Source of the DNA: CAYMRB01 sp964392615
GTDB lineage: Bacteria > Planctomycetota > UBA8108
NCBI GenBank assembly: GCA_964392615.1
Contig: CAYMRB010000345.1
Coordinates: 1 to 11,151, forward strand
DNA: 11,151 bases
Reading direction: 5' to 3'
The notes under the pieces are model-generated. The model saw only the letters and a list, made by a program, of their open reading frames with translations, was not told the origin of the DNA and searched no databases. Below, one piece after another: positions 6,227 through 11,151 of this stretch; position 1 is the stretch's first letter, and every line of letters starts with the position of its first letter. The position numbers were made by a program, and so were the translations under genes.

Positions 6227-6888
6227 CGCGAATCTCCGTCGCTCTCGTCGTCTTCGCCGCTTCCATCGTCGTCGCCCGGTCCCGGCGGATAGGCCGCATC
6301 GAGAACCGCGTCCGGCAGCAATGGCGTCACGACGTCCGGACCGAGCTTCGCGAGGACGAGAAGCGACGACGACAAGAGCGAGCAGACGACCGTCTCGTCG
6401 ATCTCCGTCCGCAACGCGATCGGCCCGGCGAGAAACGCGATGTGCACCGACAGATTCGGAGCCAGCTCGAGCCGTCCGGAAGCGCGGCGGGAGCGCTTCA
6501 CCACAGCCGCATCGTCGGGCTGCTCGGCCGCCGCGACCGGCTTCGCGTCGTTGGCGGTGCGGGCCGTCTCGACCGATTGCAGGAGCGGATCGAAGACGCT
6601 GCGGGTCAACCCAGGGCGCGTCGCCTCGAGCACCGAGAAGAACGCATCGAGGCTCGCGTCCGGGTAGTCCTGAAACCAGTAGATAGGGCTGCCGATGCCG
6701 CCGTCCGGGCCCGACAACAGAGCGCGGATCGCTTCTAGGAGCCTCGTGTCACGCTCCGAGCCCTCACCGCGGCGATCGTGGTGCGCCTTCAGCACCCAAT
6801 TCCGCAGCGGCTCCTCGTCGACCTTGAAGCCGGACGGTCGACCGGAATCGTGAGGCTCCCCATCACTTCGTTTTCTGTCGTCGTGCAT
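6223..6888 (-). CDS. Unrecognised 221-aa protein between E1 and aminotransferase genes
   Basis: I do not recognise this protein. It starts at the ATG at 6888, 24 bp after the stop of the TPP-enzyme gene, and its TGA overlaps the aminotransferase ATG as ATGA. That places it firmly in one operon. The N-terminal 25 residues are charged and probably disordered. Residues about 30-110 look helical, with RDTRLLEAIRALL and SLDAFFSVLEATRPGL. A second block near 140-200 has LELAPNLSVHIAFLAGPIALRTEIDE and a hydrophobic LLSSSLLVLAKLG segment, perhaps one buried helix. The last 20 residues are almost all Asp, Glu, Gly and Ser. There is no signal peptide and no cysteine or metal motif. No strong Shine-Dalgarno is seen. 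It could be an accessory or scaffold protein for its neighbours, but nothing shows this. Confidence 0.7.
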   Translation of the reverse strand: MHDDRKRSDGEPHDSGRPSGFKVDEEPLRNWVLKAHHDRRGEGSERDTRLLEAIRALLSGPDGGIGSPIYWFQDYPDASLDAFFSVLEATRPGLTRSVFDPLLQSVETARTANDAKPVAAAEQPDDAAVVKRSRRASGRLELAPNLSVHIAFLAGPIALRTEIDETVVCSLLSSSLLVLAKLGPDVVTPLLPDAVLDAAYPPGPGDDDGSGEDDESDGDSR

Positions 6889-6912
6889 CGCGTCGCTCGA
6901 GCGCGGTGGAAT

Positions 6913-9378
6913 TTACACCCCTTCGCGATGACAGCGCAGCATGTACGCCGCGCTGCGGTCCGTCTTCGGCGTGTAGCCGCGCAGCGGCATGAGCTGCGCG
7001 TGGATCGCGTCGAGGATCCACTCGGCGTCGGGGAAGAACAGATCCTCCTGCTCGGCGGCGGGAGTGATCCAGTTTCTCGCGCCGACCGTGACGACCGGCC
7101 CATCGAGCCAATCGAACGCCAATTGCTGGATGTTCGCCGCGAACGTCGCGAGGAAGCTGCCGCGTTCGCAAGCGTCGGAGGCCAGCACGATCTTCCCCGT
7201 CTTCTTGACGGACTCGATCACCGGCCCGTAATCGAACGGTACGAGGCTGCGAGCGTCGATGATCTCGGCGGAGATTCCGAACTCCTCGGCGAGCCGATCG
7301 GCAGCCTCGGCGGCGCGGTAGAGCGTCGCGCCGATCGTCAGGATCGTCACGTCGTCGCCCTGCCGCTTGACGTCCGGAACGCCGATCGGGAGCGTGTAGT
7401 AGTCGGCCGGCACCTCCGGCTGGAACTGCTCGGTCACGCCATACGTTCGCTGGCTCTCGAAGAAGACGACCGGGTCGTTGCCGCGCAGCGCGGATGCCAG
7501 CAGTCCCTTCGCATCATACGGCGTCGCCGGGAACACGACTTTGAGGCCCGGCATGTGCCCGACGAGCGCGCTCCAATCCTGCGAGTGCTGCGCGCCGTAC
7601 TTGGCACCGACCGAGACGCGGACGACGACCGGCATGCGGATCTCGCCCGCCGACATGCCCTGCCACTTCGGGAGCTGGTTGAATACCTCGTCCCCGGCGC
7701 GGCCGAGGAAGTCGCAGTACATCAGCTCGACCAACGCGCGGCCACCCTCCATGGCGTAGCCGACGGCGCTGCCGACGATCGCGCCCTCCGAGATCGGCGC
7801 GTTGAAGAAGCGGTGGTACGGCAGCGCTTCCGTCATGCCGCGGTAGACGGCGAATGCACCGTCCCAATCGCGGTTCTCCTCGCCGTACGCGACGAGGCGC
7901 GGATCTTCGTAGAAGTGGTGGATGATCGTCTCGAACAGCGCGTCGCGGTACGAGATGGCCTTGCCTTCCGGAAGGATCTGGCCGGTCTCGGGGTCGATGC
8001 CGGCGCGGCTCTTCTTGGCGATCGCCTGGACGCGCGAGTTCTCGGCCAGCGGCTGCAGCGTCTCGGCTCCGCCGGGGAGCTCGACCTCGTCCGTGTGCGA
8101 GAACATCGCGCGGGCGATCGGGTCGCCGTCGAGACGGGGCGAGATCTCGAGATCGGTCGCGAGCTTGCACGCGGTCGTCATCTTCTCGCGCGCCTTCGCC
8201 TGGACGGCCTCGAGATCCGACTCGCTCGCGACGCCCGCGTCGAGCAGCGCCTGGCCGAATTCGGTGAGCGGGTCGCTCTGCCGCCACATGTCGATCTCCT
8301 CGCGTTCGCGATACGCGCTGGCGTCGCTCGGCGAGTGGCCGCTCTGGCGGTAGGTGATCGTCTCGAGCAGGACGGGGCCGTCGCCCGCGGCGATGATCTC
8401 CTTCTTGCGGCGGAACGCGTCGATCACGGCGAGGGGGTTGTTGCCGTCGACGGCCTCCGCGTGGAGGTTCTGCGCGTTGAACCCGGCGCCGAGGCACGCG
8501 ACGGCCTCGAAGCCCATGGTCTCGCCGCGCGTTTGGCCTCCCATGCCGTAGAAGTTGTTCATGAAGCAGAAGATGATCGGCAGGCCGCCGCGGTGCGGCT
8601 CGGACCACAGGTTCTGCAGCTGGCCCATGGCGGCGAAGTTGAGCGCCTCGAGGACGGGGCCGCAAGCGCTCGACGCATCGCCGATATTCGCGACGGTGAT
8701 ACCGGGCTGACACTGCACGCGCTTGTAGAGCGCGGAGCCCATCGCGATATCCGCACTGCCACCGACGATCGCGTTGTTCGGATAAGCGCCAAAAGGCAGG
8801 AAGAACGCGTGCATCGAGCCGCCGAGGCCGCGATTGAAGCCCGGCGCGCGCGCGAAGATCTCGGCGAGGAGGCCGTAGAACAGGAAGTCGATCGCGCGCT
8901 CGGTCGTGTCTTTCGGCTTCGGCGCGTGAGCGTCGAGGATTCCGGCGATCTCGCCGTCCATATAGCCCTCGACGATCGCGGCGAGCGCGGCGTCGTCGAG
9001 CTGGTGAATAGCGCTGAGGCCCTTGGCGATGATCTCGCCGTGGCTGCGGTGGCTGCCGAAGATATGGTCGTCGACACCGAGCAAATACGCCTGACCGACC
9101 GCGGCCGCCTCCTGCCCGATGGACAGGTGAGCCGGCCCCTTGTGGTCGTAGGCGATTCCCTGATAGCTGCCCATCTTCTTGATCTGATCGAGCATCGTCT
9201 CGAACTCGCGGACCGCCACCATATCGTGGTAGATCCGCATCGCGTCGGATGCCGTCAGATTGCCTGCGCTGATTTCGTCGGACAGGGACTGCTGATAAGC
9301 GTTAAGCGGGATCGTCCCGAGCTGGATCGTCTCCGGGCGACGAACCTCGTCGGGACGCACCATCATCTGCTTGACCAT
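6913..9378 (-). CDS. Fused E1 alpha-beta thiamine-pyrophosphate 2-oxoacid dehydrogenase-type enzyme
   Basis: An 821-aa protein joining the two E1 subunits of 2-oxoacid dehydrogenases (pyruvate, branched-chain, acetoin type), alpha half first. In the alpha half (about 45-420): SIGQEA (86-91), HRSHG (110-114), GGSMH (186-190), and the TPP/Mg motif from GDAS (233-236) to NN (274-275), with GDA instead of the usual GDG. In the beta half (about 475-800): ISEG (529-532) with the likely cofactor-activating E531, QHSQDW (597-602), HMPGLKVVFPATPYDAKGLL (608-627), and a C-terminal domain with ASDACERG. By family it decarboxylates a 2-oxoacid and passes the acyl group to a lipoyl E2, or forms an acyloin. 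No E2 or E3 is in the window. The ATG at 9378 has GAGGA about 12 nt upstream; ATGs at residues 5-6 are alternatives. It is first in a minus-strand operon with the 221-aa and aminotransferase genes. Confidence 0.93.
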   Translation of the reverse strand: MVKQMMVRPDEVRRPETIQLGTIPLNAYQQSLSDEISAGNLTASDAMRIYHDMVAVREFETMLDQIKKMGSYQGIAYDHKGPAHLSIGQEAAAVGQAYLLGVDDHIFGSHRSHGEIIAKGLSAIHQLDDAALAAIVEGYMDGEIAGILDAHAPKPKDTTERAIDFLFYGLLAEIFARAPGFNRGLGGSMHAFFLPFGAYPNNAIVGGSADIAMGSALYKRVQCQPGITVANIGDASSACGPVLEALNFAAMGQLQNLWSEPHRGGLPIIFCFMNNFYGMGGQTRGETMGFEAVACLGAGFNAQNLHAEAVDGNNPLAVIDAFRRKKEIIAAGDGPVLLETITYRQSGHSPSDASAYREREEIDMWRQSDPLTEFGQALLDAGVASESDLEAVQAKAREKMTTACKLATDLEISPRLDGDPIARAMFSHTDEVELPGGAETLQPLAENSRVQAIAKKSRAGIDPETGQILPEGKAISYRDALFETIIHHFYEDPRLVAYGEENRDWDGAFAVYRGMTEALPYHRFFNAPISEGAIVGSAVGYAMEGGRALVELMYCDFLGRAGDEVFNQLPKWQGMSAGEIRMPVVVRVSVGAKYGAQHSQDWSALVGHMPGLKVVFPATPYDAKGLLASALRGNDPVVFFESQRTYGVTEQFQPEVPADYYTLPIGVPDVKRQGDDVTILTIGATLYRAAEAADRLAEEFGISAEIIDARSLVPFDYGPVIESVKKTGKIVLASDACERGSFLATFAANIQQLAFDWLDGPVVTVGARNWITPAAEQEDLFFPDAEWILDAIHAQLMPLRGYTPKTDRSAAYMLRCHREGV

Positions 9379-9441
9379 CGGGGGCCGTATTCCTCGGAGA
9401 GGGTGGGGGGAGGGTGCGTCGCGGAGCGTTCGAAACGAGGT

Positions 9442-9470
9442 AGTTTATGCAGTCGTCGTCGGGATGACAA
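9442..9470 (-). promoter_or_regulatory. Candidate sigma70-type promoter for the E1-aminotransferase operon
   Basis: On the minus strand TTGTCA (9470-9465; 5 of 6 to the -35), a 17-bp spacer, then TAAACT (9447-9442; 4 of 6 to the -10). Transcription would begin near 9435, giving a leader of about 57 nt before the ATG at 9378. It is the only AT-richer spot in the 135-bp spacer. The leader is pyrimidine-rich (CCCTCCCCCCACCC as RNA, 9414-9401). Confidence 0.45.
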
Positions 9471-9489
9471 GGACGCGGGTCGTGGCAAC

Positions 9490-9514
9490 GTTTCGCTCAG
9501 TCGATTATGCGCCT
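9490..9514 (+). repeat. 25-bp dispersed repeat, copy 2
   Basis: The segment gtttcgctcag...tatgcgcct matches 1123-1147 at 23 of 25 positions. It abuts the 3' end of the TPR gene; its last base is the final base of that gene's stop codon. The arms found around copy 1 are absent here, so this looks like a fragment of the same repeat family. Confidence 0.65.
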
Positions 9515-11151
9515 TACCCAGCCGGCGGCCGCCCCCGACCGGCGCGCCACAGCGCGACGCGGACGCGCAGTCGGCCGAGGAGCGGCAGCTTCGCCGCGGT
9601 TCGCGACCGCCATACCGCGCGGATCCAGCGCGGCATGGCCGGGCCGGCGTCTCGGCAGAGCTCGCGGGTCAGCTCGTGGATTTCCTCCGGCTCCTCGACG
9701 TCGAGGAGCTGGGCGAAGAGCGGCAGCGCGCTCGGCTCCGGCCAATGGCGCTCGGGGCGCCAATAGCCACCGTCCTCGGCCGCGAGGAGCGATTCGTGAC
9801 GCCGGAAGAGCTCCAGAAACCGTTCGTCGCGGCCCGTGCGCAGCGCCGCTTCGCAGGCGACGCCGGCGATGTAGCGCGCGGTGTAGTCGTGGCTCAGCAC
9901 GTGCAGCGCGTCGGCGCTCGACTCCAACATCTCCGTCAAGTCGGCCGCTCTCGGCGTCCCGCGGTCCGGGTGGTGGAGGTCGCCGCGAAGGCTCTCGAGG
10001 TAGTACGTGACGGCGCACATCTCGACGGCCGCACGATCGCGCCAGTCCCGCATCCAGCGCCTCAGGTCGGCTGCGCGGTTCGCGTCGAACAGCGCGTAGC
10101 CCGCGGCTCGCCACAGCGGCGTATGGCGCGAGAAGAGCTCACGATCGCGTCGCCAGTACTTCAGCACCCGTCGCGTCTCGTTCGTATCGACCAACGCCTC
10201 GAGCAGGTGGAGCAGATCGCGCGCCCGCTCGTCGGCTTCTGGCAGGAGCTGCTCGATGAGCTCGACGACGATGCGGCGGCCGGCCGACTTCTTGAATCGG
10301 CCGACGTCGGTGACGACCTCGATCAGCCGGTAGAACGCGTGCCGCCGGAGGCGCTCGCCGCCGCGAGTGCTCTCGAGGGCTCGGTCGACGGCCTCGCGCC
10401 AGGAATCCGTGTCCAGCAGCGCTTCCCATGCGGCGCGCTCGGGCCAGACGTCCTCGTCGCCCGGCAGCAGCCAGAGCTCCATCGCGGCGTCGGTCGCCCC
10501 GCGTCCGGCACCCCCGCGGCCATAGGCCGGGCCCCTGCGCGCGAGCGAGTACGCCGAGTGCGGGTGGAAGCGCAACGCGTTCTCGATCACCTGGGCCGCC
10601 CGATCATGCTCTTCACGTTCCAATAGCTGGTCGAAGCGCCGCGTGTGGATCGCCTCCTCGCCCGGAAACGCGTCGAGTAGCTCGTCCCACTCGCGGTCGA
10701 GCTCGTCGGCCGCCACCCCCGCCTTGTCGAGGATCTCGAGGCGGCGCGCGCGGAACGGCGGATCGTCCAGGTGACCGGGGTGCAGCGTACTCAGAAGCCG
10801 CTGCGCGTCGTCCCACTTTTCGTCCTCCTCGAGCCACTCCATCAGCTGCCACCAGCCCCAACGGTAGAGCGGCCAGCGCTCGACGATGTCGATCATCTCG
10901 TGGACCGCGTCGTCATGCCGTCCCTCGCGCCGCGCCAACCACGCGAGCCGGCCCGACACGCGCGACGTCTCTTCGCCCAGAGCGAGCTGCGCGTCGAGCG
11001 TTTGCCGCGCCTCGTCGAATCGTCGTTCGTCCGTCAGCAGCACCGCGAGCCCGTCGGCTGCAGGGAACAGCGCCTGGTTGTGCTCGAGCGCGCGGCGGAA
11101 CGCGGCTTCGATCTCGTTCGCGTCGGTGTGCGAGTCGCTGCGGCTCAGCGT
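9514..11151 (-). CDS. TPR-repeat protein, 3' part only
   Basis: The minus strand is open from the right edge to the TAA at 9516-9514, 545 codons. The true start is outside the window: the frame continues upstream of the GTG at 11043 with good TPR-like sequence (EIEAAFRRALEHNQALFPAADGL). Helix pairs of the tetratricopeptide type follow, with the small-large-hydrophobic spacing: RFDEARQTLDAQL, GRHDDAVHEMIDIVERWP, KWDDAQRLLSTLHPG, EHDRAAQVIENALRFHP. It is unusually rich in Trp (YRWGWWQLMEW and KWDDA close together). Later repeats are degenerate, and the C-terminus is basic. TPR arrays bind partner proteins. A catalytic domain could lie in the missing N-terminus, as in TPR-linked glycosyltransferases, but nothing visible shows one. 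It ends 135 bp before the E1 start on the same strand, with a candidate promoter between, so it is probably a separate unit. Confidence 0.82.
   Translation of the reverse strand, partial: TLSRSDSHTDANEIEAAFRRALEHNQALFPAADGLAVLLTDERRFDEARQTLDAQLALGEETSRVSGRLAWLARREGRHDDAVHEMIDIVERWPLYRWGWWQLMEWLEEDEKWDDAQRLLSTLHPGHLDDPPFRARRLEILDKAGVAADELDREWDELLDAFPGEEAIHTRRFDQLLEREEHDRAAQVIENALRFHPHSAYSLARRGPAYGRGGAGRGATDAAMELWLLPGDEDVWPERAAWEALLDTDSWREAVDRALESTRGGERLRRHAFYRLIEVVTDVGRFKKSAGRRIVVELIEQLLPEADERARDLLHLLEALVDTNETRRVLKYWRRDRELFSRHTPLWRAAGYALFDANRAADLRRWMRDWRDRAAVEMCAVTYYLESLRGDLHHPDRGTPRAADLTEMLESSADALHVLSHDYTARYIAGVACEAALRTGRDERFLELFRRHESLLAAEDGGYWRPERHWPEPSALPLFAQLLDVEEPEEIHELTRELCRDAGPAMPRWIRAVWRSRTAAKLPLLGRLRVRVALWRAGRGRPPAG

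Noticed and set aside
6778..10626. Very long plus-strand open frame (about 1280 codons)
   Set aside because: It is antisense to the fused E1 and TPR genes. Its sequence is Arg/Asp/Val-rich without domains, as expected from a GC-rich shadow frame, while the minus-strand frame carries full E1 motifs.

Overview
The window is GC-rich bacterial DNA with strong G/C preference at third codon positions, densely coding, from what looks like a draft or metagenomic assembly: there is a 10-N scaffold gap at 6051-6060 flanked by artefactual sequence. No rRNA, tRNA, phage gene or CRISPR gives a taxonomic anchor. The gene set (fused-E1 TPP enzyme, Gfo/Idh/MocA plus TIM-barrel pair, vWA-like membrane protein) would fit an uncultured soil or aquatic lineage such as Planctomycetota, Acidobacteriota or Myxococcota, but this is a guess.

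Layout. 1-930 (minus): 5' part of a secreted, probably beta-propeller protein, running off the left edge. 931-1415: a divergent intergenic region holding a 240-bp structured element (1061-1300) whose inverted repeats close into a Y-shaped three-way junction, followed by a 17-codon ORF with a strong ribosome binding site. 1416-2183 (plus): a membrane-anchored protein resembling a vWA domain without its metal site. 2257-4747 (plus): a compact operon of Gfo/Idh/MocA oxidoreductase, TIM-barrel sugar isomerase/epimerase (ATGA overlap) and dCMP deaminase. 4758-9378 (minus): a convergent operon, transcribed from a good candidate promoter at 9442-9470, of fused E1 alpha-beta TPP dehydrogenase, an unrecognised 221-aa protein, and a DegT-type PLP aminotransferase (ATGA overlap). 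The aminotransferase is one intact gene whose frame is broken only by the assembly gap. 9514-11151 (minus): 3' part of a TPR-rich protein running off the right edge.

How the genes may work together. The two operons meet tail to tail with 10 bp between stop codons. An NAD(P)-dependent sugar dehydrogenase, a TIM-barrel isomerase/epimerase, a PLP sugar aminotransferase and a TPP enzyme are the kinds of activities combined in making or breaking down modified sugars, amino sugars or cyclitols. That is inference from neighbourhood: no glycosyltransferase, nucleotidyltransferase, E2 or E3 gene is in view. dCMP deaminase is a nucleotide enzyme and its membership of the sugar-type operon is unexplained.

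The most unusual item is the 1061-1300 element. Its outer 5-bp stem, 36-bp imperfect arm and 25-bp perfect arm abut with a single unpaired base, and a 25-bp piece of its apical region recurs (23/25) at 9490-9514, against the 3' end of the TPR gene. This points to a dispersed structured repeat or small RNA-like element.
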